A stretch of 64,000 nt of DNA. Origin: Antilocapra americana (taxonomy: Eukaryota; Chordata; Mammalia; Artiodactyla; Antilocapridae). Each line of letters starts with the position of its first letter. The first letter of the stretch is position 1. The notes beneath the pieces are model-generated. The model ran no database searches. It was not told the DNA's origin and saw only the letters and a program-made list of their open reading frames with translations. The position numbers and the translations under genes were made by a program. The stretch spans positions 19,729,584 to 19,793,583 of the forward strand of contig ML664183.1 of assembly GCA_007570785.1 (NCBI GenBank), given 5' to 3'. Of the stretch, positions 1 to 11,352 are shown one piece after another.

Positions 1-133
1 CAGATAGCATCACCAACTCAATGGACATAAGTTTGAGCAAACTTGGGAGGTGGTGAAGGACAGGGAATCCTGATGAGCTGTAATCCATGTGGTTACAAAG
101 AGTCAAACACATCTGAGCGACTGAGCAACAAGC
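1..133 (+). mobile_element. BovB LINE, 3' end fragment (plus)
   Basis: The sequence matches the BovB/Bov-A 3' tail read forwards: 'gatggacataagtttgagc', then 'ggtggtgaaggacagggaa', then the 'caaagagtcaaacacatctg' end and a short CAA-rich terminus. It is cut by the window start. Divergence is moderate. It abuts an oppositely oriented BovB piece. Confidence 0.8.
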
Positions 134-500
134 AACAGGTTTGTCACTGCTTTTCTTCCAAGGATCAAGTGTCTTTTAATTTCATGACTACAGAAGAAGT
201 AGATGTTTTTCTGGAATTCTCTATTTTTTTCTATTATCTGACGGATGTTGGCAATTTGATCTCTGATTCCTCTGCCTTTTCTAAATCCAGCTTGTACATC
301 TGGAAGTTCTCTGTTCACATACTGTTGAAGCCTGGCTTGGAGAATTTTGAGCACTACTTTTCTAACATGTGAAATGAGTGCAACCATGTAGTAGTTTGAA
401 CATTCTTTTTCATTGCCTTTCTTTGGGATTAGGAATGAAAACTGTCCTTTTCCAGTCTTATGGCCACTGCTGAGTTTTCTGGTTTGTTGGCATACTGAGT
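134..500 (-). mobile_element. BovB LINE fragment (minus), internally deleted
   Basis: This is RTE/BovB reverse-transcriptase-region sequence in minus orientation. Bases 134-187 match the part around 27620-27670 of the longer copy in this window. From about 188 it jumps to the part equivalent to about 28200, so roughly 540 bp are missing between. Reading on the minus strand gives RT fragments such as LPDVQAGFRKGRGIRDQIAN. It ends where mariner DNA begins at 501. Confidence 0.8.
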
Positions 501-1133
501 GTCATAATTTGTTTTAAAAACAGAAGGTTTTCATTGCATTTCCATAGAGAATCACATGTGGAAATATGGTCAAGGTTGTTTTTTTCACTTAACTTATGTG
601 GAACCCAAACATCAGTGATTAACATAACCAAATTGGTGCAAGCGATTTTTTAACACTTGATTTGGATATTCTGAGTATGTTGATTATCACCCCATGTGAT
701 ATAACACTGATTGTTCTCAGTTAATGTCTCAATTTGATAGCTATGAACTTCAACTGGTCTGCCTAACCATGGAGCATCATCCAGTGAGAAACTGCCAGCA
801 TGAAACTTCATAAACTATACTTTTGACACGTTCAATCAGTCACATTTTTGCCAACACTGCATAAATCTTTTCTTGTGTGTGTCAGTTTTACCTTGTCTTG
901 AAATACTAAAGCATAATATGCCATAATGTTGATTTTTCTTCCACCTTCAATATTAAAAGAGCTATGCAAAAAATCACCACATGTGATAAGTTTTTTTTTT
1001 AATGCACACTGATATGACAGCTGTCACAATACAGTCTAACAAAATTGTTTCAAATGAAGTTGAAGACAGCCAAGTGCTGCTACTATAGCCATCTTATGAA
1101 AAAAAAAGAAATGAAACTTTTGGCTAATTCAAT
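501..1133 (-). pseudogene. mariner (cecropia-type) transposon, 5' half with decayed transposase
   Basis: On the minus strand the sequence starts at about 1133 with a terminal-inverted-repeat relic (the reverse complement of 'aacttttggctaattcaata', close to the bovine mariner end TTGGCCAAAAAGTT). It runs through the 5' UTR into a transposase reading frame. Recognisable peptides are DDAPWLGRPVEV and YQIETLTENNQ (about 735-790), matching the cecropia-group transposase N-terminal region. The homologous frame continues with stops and frameshifts through 'gtttgggttccacataag' and 'gcaatgaaaacc' and stops at about 501. The catalytic DDD half and the second inverted repeat are absent, so it is immobile. 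Element identity is from recalled consensus and orientation is clear. Confidence 0.75.
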
Positions 1134-4100
1134 ATATCCGAATCTTTTCTCAGTAAATATAAATAGAACTGTCTCAACAATATACCACTGACTTCATATG
1201 TCTAGCATCTTTTGATATTTCAAAGATCTGGGTCCAATAAGTAAGATAATCGCTGAAGTAACTAACATGAGACTTTCAAATCATTTATTATTATTTCACA
1301 AATTCACAAATATTTATTAACCTTATATTTAATCCATAGATCATATCAATGAATATAAGGTTAATAAATATTTGTGAATATGGCAGGAAAAAGCACAGAA
1401 AACATCACTGCTCTCAGGTAGCTTACATTCTAGTGAAATGTATAGAAGGCAAATAGTTAATAGATGCATACATCAGAAAGTTTTAATAAGGACAATGAAG
1501 AAAAAGAAGGGATAGTAAGAATATAGAAAGACATGGGAGCTGAGTGTCATTTTAACTGAGGTGTTTTTACTGAGGTAATTATTGGATATACAGCAGACTC
1601 AAATTGGGAGAATGATATCAATAAGTATATTTTAGTTGTGATTCTTTCTTTTTGCTTGTCAGGAGCATCTGACATAAAACCTTACCACTTTTTATGGTGA
1701 CCTTTCTTCTCGGTCATTTATTAAATCCAATACAATGTTTTCTCTGTCATTGAATCTCTCTAATTTTGTTTTCTACATCTTCAAATGAGATAATGCCTCC
1801 TTAGCCTACCTTTCAGAGTAGTTAAGAAGATCAGATGAGAAGATGTATGGCAGATGGTTTTGAAATATTAAAAATACAGTAGACTCATAATGGATAACTA
1901 CTTCTTATAAATCAGCCTTTCCAGCTGACCCTAGGTTGTCTTTTATTTGATGTTTTAAGTGATAGCCAATGTGGGGCTGAGCATGCTTGTAATATTTTTA
2001 CTTTATCAGTTTAGATTCTAGATTTTGGTTAATACATTTCATCTCACATGCTTGCCTTGAGTATTGGCAATGGCTTTCTGTAGTTCTGCTGTGAACTAAT
2101 GTTCTCCCACCATGTAGCCCATAATCATAAACAATGCCTAAATACACTTGACTTGTCCACTGCTCCTCTTCTTCTAATAGATTATTTACAGTGGGATTGA
2201 GGGAAAATATTTCAGTGTTTCTGCCATGGCCAAAAAAAGGAAAGTCTGCTAATAGCCTGCTTAATCTTCTTTAGATCATAATTACCTGTCCAGAGGTGAT
2301 AGAAATTGTTGTCTCTGTTTCCTACTATCAGTCTAGCTGCTTCATTGCATCCTAAGTCAATCTTCTAATTCAGATTTTCCTGGCATCTCAGCAACTCCTT
2401 TACAGACCTCTTGCTTTCTCCTGGCAAGCCAGCTGACAAATGCCAGATGCTGCCTCTTGGCTTCCTTTGATTTGCCCTTCAAATATGTGGCCAGATATTT
2501 CCTCATGTGGCCATCTGATTCCATATTTTGTGCACTCTTCAAAGACATTAGTCTCAAACAGACTTTTTTTGGAGATAAGTCTATATAGAAATTCTAAATC
2601 TCACTGACTAGAGTGAAATATATGAATCCAATAATTAGAAACTTGAAAGTTGATTCAGATTACAGCTAAAATATCTAAAGTCTCTTTATGCCAGAAAAAT
2701 ATTTGCCAAATTTAAATCAGAAGATTGTAGTATTATTAGAATCTTAACAGTTCTCCTAATTGGGTGTGCAGTGGTCCCTTGAATGCAAGCCTGAATTTCA
2801 GTTTTTTAGGAAATATTTAAGACAGCCAGGGAAAGTCTGTCCTTCTAAGCAAATTTGAAGTAAGCTAATTTGTACCCATGCATTTTTTATTCAAATTTAT
2901 GGATTTGGAATTTATAATATCAAACAAAAACAGTAAAGTGGGAGCTAATAGTATGGAGAAGAGGAGGCAGGTGCCTCTATGGTGAGGGCCTCCTAGAGTC
3001 TGAATAATACAATCAGTTGTAGAGATCAAGTTCTACTTGAAATGCGGCTCTGAGTGGCCAGCCTGTCCAGGGCAAAGCTTTCACTTCAGATCATCTGTTT
3101 CAACGGGTTAACTTTATTTTCCTTTGACATTGCAACATCCTTCTCTCAAGCTATTGATATTTTTATAGTTATTTTATAATATTTTATATTAAAAGCTCCC
3201 ATAATTTATTCCTAGAGACAAATATTTATGCCTGTGTAAACGAGTTCTAACAGTCTTCTGTGCCTGCCTCTCCAAAAGATGGGGATGAAGACCTTGATAC
3301 TTATGAAAAGTTCAGCAGGTTTTATATATAGTTCTCAATTAAACTGTCCTTAATGCCTACTCTTTTCAGCTTTGCTGACTGAATTCAATAGATCTCAATT
3401 TAAATAGAAACTCCATGTTAATATGGCTTGAAAGATGAGATATGAAGCAATCGCTTTTGACATCTGGGGTACATTTGAAAATCTGAAAAAGCAGTCACTG
3501 AAACAAAAATAGTGAACAAAAAGTAGCAGTTTACCTGACTGGTATGGGATGGTATTTTAATAAAACAAAATTTAAGACCCCAAGTTAAAAGTCACAGCTG
3601 AAAAATGAAGTTGTGATTTGCAATTGAGATACGCCTCAGATGGGCAATTTTATGTATTTTCATTCAACTTAGATATCAAAGGGATACTTTATTTAACTTA
3701 ATGACAGGTGGTAGTTCTTTGAATATAGATGGATAGGTCAGCTAATTGAGAAAATATTATTTTTCTGTGAATATGCAAAAAGAAAATATCTTTGAAGACT
3801 GTTTTGAAATAAAATTGTTTTATTTTTAAAAAGAAAACCAAAACTGTATGTAAATAATAGTTGGTTAATTTCCTCTATCTAAGGTTTTATACTTTCTGAC
3901 TGTAGTTATTGTTAATTCCAAAGTTTAGTCTAGCAGTAGAAATAGAAGTAGCTACAAAAGCAATGAAGCTTGACTAAGAGTTCCTGCCTTCTACTTGTTC
4001 AAGCGATCTTTTATAGCTTCTTGATACTTCCTAGCTCAAAGGTTGTACTTGGGAAGTAAAGCCTTTGAGGTTAAAAAAAAAAAAAAACATTTTGTCAGAC

Positions 4101-4944
4101 TAATAGGAATGATTTTCTAAAGAGTTTATCCAAAGATTACAAAGTTAGGTGAGAGAGGGAATGTTTTCAAAATGAGAGAGAATCCTCACAAGGAAAAATT
4201 CCTCAGGGAGGCTGGTGGGTGGATATGAAAAGGAATATATCACATTTCTTAGTCACTAAGGGAAGTAAGAGGAAAATTGAAGTAATCTCTTATAATTCCT
4301 TCAGCTTCCATGATTTGATTAATAAGAACCTCAAGGAATTAATATTTAGAATAATAGTATAAAACACTATATTTTCCAAGTATTGTTAATGAATGATTCT
4401 TTGCTTTCTCCTCATTGCTTTATTCTTACATAGCTTTCTTTTTGGCAAGGTCATTTCTGAGTTTTTTAGTGGGTATAAAGAAACTTCTTGTGGAAAAGTA
4501 TTAAACCAATAGCAATATTAGAATAAGCTAACACAGGCATAAGAAGATGTCTCTTCTGAAAAATAAAATATCAACACTTTTAAAATTAACCTCAAAATAA
4601 AAACATTAAAATATATGTAAGCACATTTGCATCAATTAATGTTCAGTTTTACAAGCTCTGCAGTAAAGCAATTTTTTTAGAGAATCTTTTCTGCACTTCA
4701 GTTTTACATGCTAATACTTGGTCTTCTCTTTGTAGGCCTAATAATGAGATTATGAGAGATGTAGGGAATATCAAAGAAGATGAATATAATTACTTATGCT
4801 TGATTTGTATTAACTGGTAAAAATTAAATATAAGTGTTTTTGGACATCAATCAAGTCCTATGCTTTGGTAATAAAATATAAGATATATAGATATTGTTCA
4901 AAGGTATTAGCCACTTAGTTATGATTTTAAGTTTAAGGTTCAGT
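1134..4944. other. unique AT-rich DNA, no gene seen
   Basis: Apart from the hairpin at 1302-1379, only weak ancient-repeat resemblance is visible: a MIR-like stretch at about 1770-1880 and mammal-wide repeat-like text at about 1380-1560. A 66-codon minus ORF at 2357-2557 lacks clear splice sites or family resemblance. A 15-bp A run lies near 4073. Confidence 0.5.
1302..1379. repeat. perfect 28-bp inverted repeat (hairpin)
   Basis: Arms 1302-1329 and 1352-1379 are exact reverse complements (28 of 28 as read) with a 22-bp loop. The sequence is AT-rich. No flanking duplication or known MITE end was recognised. Confidence 0.85.
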
Positions 4945-5165
4945 CTATCAGGAAGAAGATGTATAGTGTAAGGAACTCGGTTCAATGCTCTGTCATGACC
5001 TAGAGGGCTGCGATGGGGCGTGGTGGGAGAGAGGCTCAAGAGGGAAAGGATGTATGTATACTTATGACTGTTTCATGTCTTTATACAGCAGAAATCAGCA
5101 CAACACTGTAAAGCAATTATTCTCCAATTAAAAATAAATTAAGAACAAACAAACAACAAACAAAA
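4945..5165 (+). mobile_element. L1 3' UTR fragment (plus)
   Basis: Text resembling the older ruminant L1 3' UTR: 'cagcagaaatcagcacaac', 'actgtaaagcaattattctcc', 'aattaaaaat', followed by an A-rich AAC-repeat tail to about 5165. It is heavily 5' truncated and the left boundary is approximate. Confidence 0.75.
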
Positions 5166-5839
5166 AACTTAGGATGCAATGACTACAGAGACTCATTGAA
5201 AACAAGTTGCTTGGCCCCGACTAGAAGTCTATGTGGAGTTTAAAGAAGGGGAAAATCTTGATTTGGAGTCATCTTTGGTAGCTCAATATATTGGTTTCAG
5301 CTTCTGTTTCACTCCTAGAGGGTAGGGAGAGTAGGGAGATCTTTCCTTTCTAGGGTTAAGTCTTCTCTTCCTCTCTTGCTTAAGATAGCAGAGCAATTTT
5401 TCATAATCCTGAAGAGTTTTGGGAAGGGAAGGCAAAGAAGGAAGTAGATAAGATGAGGAGATTTTAATAGGGAAATTATACACATCTATAGGTGTTCTAA
5501 ATTAATAGAGTCAGAATTGGAAGAATGAATAAAAACTAAATATTGTTTCATTTCCTTAAAGTGAATATATAATTGTAATCTAATGATTAAGCACCTTGAC
5601 TGATCCAAGTCGTATAGTCTTTTAGTCTTACTTTAGTGTCAAGGCTGTTTTCCACAGATGGCACATGTGACCTCAGTTGCTGCATTAATACTTAAAAATA
5701 ATTTTTTCCAAAATTTCTTCTTTTAAAAAACCTTTATTTAATAATACCAGTTTTTTAAACAGTGGGACAATTAGCTTTGGCCGAGATACTAAGAAAATAC
5801 TCACAACCTTGAGATCTGAATTTATAATCTTTTATTTAT
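5166..5839. other. unique DNA, no feature recognised
   Basis: No reading frame or repeat could be assigned. A purine/pyrimidine-biased patch lies at 5300-5480. Confidence 0.4.
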
Positions 5840-6632
5840 GTGGTCTTTTACAGGTGGCTTGGTGTCATTTAACAAATATTTTTCGAGCTCCTATCATGTG
5901 TTAGTTACTAGGCACTAAGAACACAATAGAGAATAGAGATGGAATGGTAAATAAGACTGATAGTTTCTGCTTTCATGGAGCATGTATGGGGTGGAAAAAT
6001 GGAAGAAGGGAAATAAATGAAAAGCCAACAAAGAAACCAGGTAATTTATGAGAAGTGTTATAGAAATAAAGAACTGGGGTGATGGGTCAAGATTGAGGTG
6101 AAGGGCACAGATAGATATTATATAGAGATATCTAGATAGAACAGAGCAGCCCTCTCTGTGGAGATGGATTTTAAGGTGAGACCTGAACAAGGAGAGTGGG
6201 CTTGCCATGGAAAGATCATTCCAGGCAGAGGCAACTGTAAGAAAAAAAACTGTGAAGCAAAAGTGAGATTGGCTTGTTTGAGAAATGTGAAATAGGCCAG
6301 AGTGGCTGTAGTGCAGTGACTGAATAGGCTTCCCTGGTAGCTCAGATGGCAAAGAATCTGCCTGCAATGCAGGAGACCTGGGTTCGATCCCTGGGTTGAA
6401 AAGATCCCATGAAGAAGGGAATGGCAACCCACTCCAGTATTCTTGCCTGGAGAATTCCGTGGACGGACCATGGGATCGCAAAGAATCAGACATGACTGAG
6501 TGATCTTCACTTTACTTCGTACAATAAAATTAAAGAGGCAATGATCTTGTAGTGCCTTGTAAATCAGAGTAAAACATTTTCATTATTTGATTCTATGAAC
6601 AAAGTATTAGAGGGTGTGTGTAGGAATGTATG
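5840..6632 (+). repeat. ancient mammal-wide repeat (family not named), split by a SINE
   Basis: Characteristic old-repeat text: 'ttaacaaatattt..gagctcctatcatgtg', 'ctttcatggagc', 'gatcattccaggcagagg', 'ggccagagtggctgtag', then after the SINE 'atcttgtagtgccttgtaaa'. The order matches a common ancient mammalian interspersed repeat whose family name I cannot give with certainty. Confidence 0.5.
6327..6519 (+). mobile_element. Bov-tA SINE (plus)
   Basis: It starts with the tRNA-Glu-like head 'ggcttccctggtagctcag', carries the B-box-like 'gggttcgatccctgggtt', then the BovB-derived body 'cccactccagtattcttgcc', and ends in the 'cagacatgactgag' tail and a TTCACTTT terminus. Full length. Confidence 0.93.
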
Positions 6633-6838
6633 CATGCTCAGTCACCTCAGTTGTATCTGACTCTTTGTGACCCCGTGGACTGTAGACCATCAGGCTTCTC
6701 TGTCCATGGGATTCTTAAGTCAAGAATATTGGAGTGGGTTGCCACGCCCTCCTCCAGGGGATCTTCCCGACCCAGGGATCAAACCTGTGTTTCCTGAACT
6801 GTAGGTGGATTCTTTACCCACTGAGACACCTTGGGAAG
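6633..6838 (-). mobile_element. Bov-tA SINE (minus)
   Basis: Reverse-complement order of the same family: BovB-like tail 'tctgactctttgtgacccc', body 'gaatattggagtgggttgcc', and tRNA head ending 'ccttgggaagc'. Full length, moderately diverged. Confidence 0.92.
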
Positions 6839-6949
6839 CAAGCAAAGGGCATCAATGTTTAAAAAAATTTCTATGGCTACAGCTTGAAGAATTAGTTGTG
6901 GATGGCAAGAGTAAAAACAGGAAGCCAAGCTGAAGATTCTGGAGGGAAA

Positions 6950-7160
6950 GTGAAGTGAAGTCGCTCAGTTGTGTCCAACTCTTGGCTACTCCATGGACTG
7001 TAGCATGCCAGGCTCCTCAATCCATGGGATTTTCCAGCAAAGAATACTGGAGTGCATTGCCATTTCCTTCTCCAGGGGATCTTCCCAACCCTGGGATTGA
7101 ACGCAGGTCTCCTGCTTTGCAGGCAGACTCTTCACTGTATGAGCCACTCAGGAATCCCTC
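6950..7160 (-). mobile_element. Bov-tA SINE (minus)
   Basis: 'cgctcagttgtgtccaactc', 'gaatactggagtgcattgcc' and a tRNA-derived head ending 'gagccactcaggaatccc'. Full length. Confidence 0.92.
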
Positions 7161-7439
7161 TTCAGGGAAAGATTGTGGCTATTCCCATTTTTGATGGAAG
7201 AAACTAGGGTAGAGAGATGCTCAGTGGGTTGTCCAAGCTCATACTTTTAGGGGATAGCCATGTGAGCCTTTTTCAATTTAGTCCTTTTCCCTTATATCCA
7301 AAATATAAAGACCTGGTCATCTTTGAGCCACTGAGTCTGGTGAAGGAGAACAGAAGTTTTGGTGGTAGAAAGTTCCATTCAGGTCCTGGCTCTGTCACCT
7401 ACAAGCTGAGAGAACCTGTGGAAGCCTCTAGGTACTCCA

Positions 7440-7534
7440 GCAGTTGGTGATGGACAGGGAGGCCTGGCGTGCTGCAGTTCATGGGGTTGCAAAGAGTCAG
7501 ACACAACTGAGTGACTGAACTGAACTGAACTAGG
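7440..7534 (+). mobile_element. BovB 3' terminal fragment (plus)
   Basis: 'gatggacagggaggcctggc', 'gtgctgcagttcatggggtt', 'cagacacaactgagtgactg' and a (AACTG)n-like terminus. This is the very 3' end of BovB or a Bov-A element sharing it. Confidence 0.85.
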
Positions 7535-9394
7535 TACTCAGTTTCTGTTTATTTGTGATGCCTTTTTCATAAGGTTCTTATCAAATGTGATATATAATTC
7601 TTATGAGAAATAAGATATAGATATGAAAAATACCTATATTTATTGGTAATGCAAATGAAAGAGCTGCAATTATTTAAAAGGCCTCTTTTAAAAATTAAAA
7701 TAGAAACGTTGAAAGGAGATTAAAGGTAAAGATTGATAGGAGCTTGTTTGCATTCCTATGTTTTAAAAATTGTGGAAGTTCAGTTTAAGTTGATCCAGAA
7801 TATACTGATTCTGCTGTCACTGGCTTGAAACCAATGAAGGGGTCAGTTGTTTTTAACCCAAACCCCTTCCCTGCTGACTCTGGGAAATGCATCTTTGAGA
7901 AGATTGGATATTCACCTAGAAGGATACACAAACCAAAATAGAGCTTAGAAGGAATAATATGGATTATTAGACAAGTGAGTTATGAGGGAAAGTAATATGA
8001 TAATTTTTCTTAGCATTTTTTAATGTGTCATTTATTCCACAGAAAGATGGCAACGTGTTTTATGGTCTACAGAGCTTATTTTCACCTAAAGTGAATATCC
8101 AAACTCACAAGGACTCATTTATTTGAGGTCACAGGACGTAGACAGTTCTTAGGGGGTTGGCATATGTGTAGAGAGAAAATCACACAAGCTATTAGGCATC
8201 ATGTTGGTCAAAACCCTCTTGATTTGGACTGAATGCTTTACTTCGCATCCAAGGTACATTTGTGCCATGTTGGCACAGTTAAATGCTGATGAGTTGGATT
8301 GGGGAAAGGAAGTTTGTTGTCTCACCAGTTGGCTCTGGGACATTTTGATGCTTAAAGAAATATTGATTCTGGAAGTTCCAAATGCTATCTGAGAGTGAAC
8401 TTGGAGAGGAGGTCTTAACTTCTTTGACAATTTAAATATATTGTCCTAAAAAATATATAAGCTCTTTGGAATCCAACACATTTTAAAATTCATTAAATTT
8501 TGACATGGAGGCAGAAAGCAGGCAGTGACTACGAATGGTTGCACTAATTATTTTGCACATATGGAAGCAAATCCATTACTTAATTCTTGGCTGTTCAACC
8601 TTATCTACATTATTTCTTCTCTTTGAACCTCAGTCTCTTAACCTAAATAGTGTGGGGAACTATCACATCTTCTCTGAGTTGCTATGATGTATAAATGCAG
8701 TTATTTTGATATATCTGTAAGAACTGGGTGTCTGAGACAGTAATCATTGACTCTATGTGAATTTCTGACTAAACCAGGAATAATGTGTTAATGGTGAGTA
8801 GTAAAAATGAAACCAAGTTTAAAAATACACTGTAATTCACTGTACCTTCTTGTCTCCAGCTCTACCACTTTTTTTTTCTTTTTTTGTCTTTAGGATTTCC
8901 ACTTATGAGTAGAGTTCAGGCAAGCCTGAAATGTGCTGTTGCTCAGAAGTGCTGTGTCTGGGAAAGAGACTTAATTTACTCAGCCTGTAGGAAACCCTCA
9001 GTAATGCAGTTACATGTTACAAAATTGATTATTTGAACCTGGTAGGAGGTAGGCATCTAGACAGTCCCCAGAACAGTCAGAAGGGATCAAAGGGATGAAA
9101 AGATCCAGTGGGAATGGAAGAAGCTTTTTATACCCACTATTAATGAAACTTCATAGAGTTCCACAATCCCTTATCCATAACTCCAAACGTATGAAAACTT
9201 CTGAAAAATGAAACTTTTTTTTAAATTGTGTTTGGCAGCACAATGTAACCTAAGACCTTTATATATTCCATTTAGTGTTAATGTTATTAAATTTTCCTAA
9301 AGAAATAATACTGTTTTAATTACTGTTGAATTTATAGTATATTCCTGATTATGATGCCTAAGGCTTTGTTCTTTCTCAGAAGTGCTTTAGTTAC
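7535..9394. other. unique DNA, no gene seen
   Basis: A MIR-like patch is visible at about 8615-8700 ('gaacctcagtctcttaacc'). Overlapping opposite-strand ORFs at 8149-8430 show no family resemblance and no convincing splice frame. Confidence 0.45.
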
Positions 9395-9883
9395 TCAGGA
9401 TTATTTGTGATTCAGTACAGTTTTGGGATTGATTTTCTATTTCTGTGGCAAATTCTTTTGGATTTTTGATATGGATTGCATTGAATATATAGATAGCTTT
9501 GAGTAGTATGCATATTTTAACAATATTAATTCTGCTGATCCATGAATATAGGATATCTTTCCATTTGTTTATGTCTAATTTTATTCCTTTAGCAGGCATT
9601 ATATTTTTTTGCTGTACATATCTTTCGCTTGGTTGGTTAAATGTGTTCCTCATTATTTCACTGTTTTTGATGTTATTGTGAATAGCATTGCTTTCTATAA
9701 TGTTTTTAGATGTTTCATTCCTAGTGTGCAGAAATGCAACTAGTTTCTATATGATTATTTTATATCTAGCAGCTTTACTAAATTTGTTGATTAGTTCTAA
9801 GTCTTTTTATTGAGTCTCTGAAATTTTCTCTATATAAAATCATATCATCCAAAAATAATGACAGTTTTATTTGGCAGTGATTT
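9395..9883 (-). mobile_element. old L1 ORF2 fragment (minus), inverted 5' part
   Basis: In minus orientation it reads as L1 ORF2 RT/post-RT sequence, with peptides such as [20 protein letters not shown] and IYIFNAI (9387-9653 frame). It is followed directly at 9884 by the C-terminal ORF2 and 3' UTR of a similarly old L1 in plus orientation. The pair therefore looks like one 5'-inverted insertion with internal loss. Confidence 0.8.
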
Positions 9884-10990
9884 TTTGGATATGCAACAAA
9901 AGTAAAAATCAACAAGTGGAACTACGTCAAACTTAAAAGTTTCTACACAGTAAAAGAAATAGCAAAATGAAAAAGCAGCCAACAGAATGTGAGAAAGGTT
10001 TTGCAAACCATGTATCAGATAAGAAGTTAACATCCAAAATAATTTTAAAAATTTGTACAACTCAATAACAATAAAAAAACTCCACAAATAATCTGATTGA
10101 AAAATGGACAGAGGATCTGAATAGACATTTTTCCAAAGAAGGCATCCAGTAGTCAACAGTTAAATAAAAAAGATATTAAACATCAATAATCATCAGATAA
10201 ATGAAAATCAAAAGCATGAGATATTAGCTCGTTACTATTAGAATGGCTATTGTCAAAAAGATAAGAAATAACAAGTGTTGGAAAAGATGTGGATAAAAGG
10301 GAATCTTTGTCCACCATTGATGGGAATGTAAATTGGTTCACCCGCTATGGGAAACAGTAATGAGTTTCCTCAAAAAGTTAAAAGTATAACCATCATATGA
10401 TCCAACTCCACTTTTGGGTATATACTCAAAGGATGTCGCAGAGATACATGCACTACCATACTTATAGCATTATTCATAGTAGCCAAGATAGAATGATTGA
10501 TTGATCTATCATTTATCTATCTATGTATTTATCTGTCTATCAAGTATTATTCATGAGAAAGAAGAAAAGCCTTCCACTTTTGACCACAGGGAGAAACCTT
10601 GAGGGCATTATGCTAAGTGAAATAAGTCACACAACTACTGTATGGTATCCAAACTCATAAAAACAGGGTAAAATGTTACTAGGGGCTAGAGGGTGGGGGA
10701 ATAGGAGAGATGTTATTTAAAGGCACAAATGTGCAACAAGTAGATAAATAAGTCCTAGAGATCTAATGCCCAGTATAGTTAATATAGGTAGCTGCGTATA
10801 TTACAGTCATCAAACCTGAAACTAGATCTCTATTATTCCCACCATAAAAACAAATTATAATGATGCAACATTATGGAAATGTTAGCTAATAATATATAAA
10901 TGTATCAAATCAACAGGTTGTACACCTCAGATTTATACAGTGTTATATGTTAGGTGTATATTTAATAAGATATAAGTTAAAAAACATGTA
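9884..10990 (+). mobile_element. old L1, ORF2 C-terminus and 3' UTR (plus)
   Basis: The start matches the ORF2 3' part ('caacaagtggaactacgtca', 'acttaaaagtttctacacag'). It passes through 'agatgtggataaaaggga' and 'gtgggaatgtaaattggttc'-like text to a 3' UTR with 'ctaggggctagagggtgggg' and 'caggttgtacacctcagat'. Many stops and indels. An internal microsatellite replaces part of the ORF2-to-UTR region. Confidence 0.85.
10487..10545. repeat. degenerate (GATT/CTAT)n microsatellite
   Basis: 'gattgattgatctatc' followed by 'tatctatctatgtatttat' lies inside the old L1, where the family normally has 'gataaagaagatgtggta'-like text. It is a local simple-repeat expansion. Confidence 0.8.
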
Positions 10991-11139
10991 ATATAAGAAA
11001 TAGAGTCCTATGGAAGCAAAATGAATTGCCTAAAGGAGTGTGACTGCTCTGCCCATCTGTCATGAGCTGACTGGCTTCTGAGTGGGATGCAAAGGTCTGT
11101 AGATACATTAACATTCAGCTCTTCCACAGTTGCCAAATT

Positions 11140-11352
11140 AACTCTAGCGATGCAAGTGAAGTGAGTGAAAGTGTTAGTGGTGTCCAGCTCTTTGCAACCC
11201 CATGGATTGTAGCCCACCTGCCTCCTTTGTCCTTGGAATTCTCCAGGCAGGAATACTGGAGTGGGGTTTTCCCAACCTAGGGTTTGAACCCAGGTAGCCT
11301 GCATTGCAGGCAGCTTCTTTACTATCTGAGCCACCAGGGAAGCCCAACTCTA
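11140..11352 (-). mobile_element. Bov-tA SINE (minus) with 7-bp TSD
   Basis: The SINE body is 11147-11345: tail 'gtccagctctttgcaacccc', then 'gaatactggagtgggg', then tRNA head ending 'gagccaccagggaagccc'. Flanks AACTCTA at 11140-11146 and 11346-11352 form the target duplication. Confidence 0.93.

Noticed and set aside
2357..2557. 66-codon minus ORF (MRLMSLKSAQNMESDGHM...)
   Set aside because: No clear splice acceptor or donor, no recognised family, and no upstream or downstream partner exon. Could be a decayed repeat.
6327..7534. tRNA-Glu gene candidates in SINE heads
   Set aside because: The tRNA-like heads belong to Bov-tA SINEs. They lack an intact cloverleaf and a T terminator in place, so no tRNA genes are called.
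8149..8430. 93-codon minus ORF overlapping a 63-codon plus ORF
   Set aside because: Both frames are open by chance in a region with few stops. No domain resemblance and no splice pattern.
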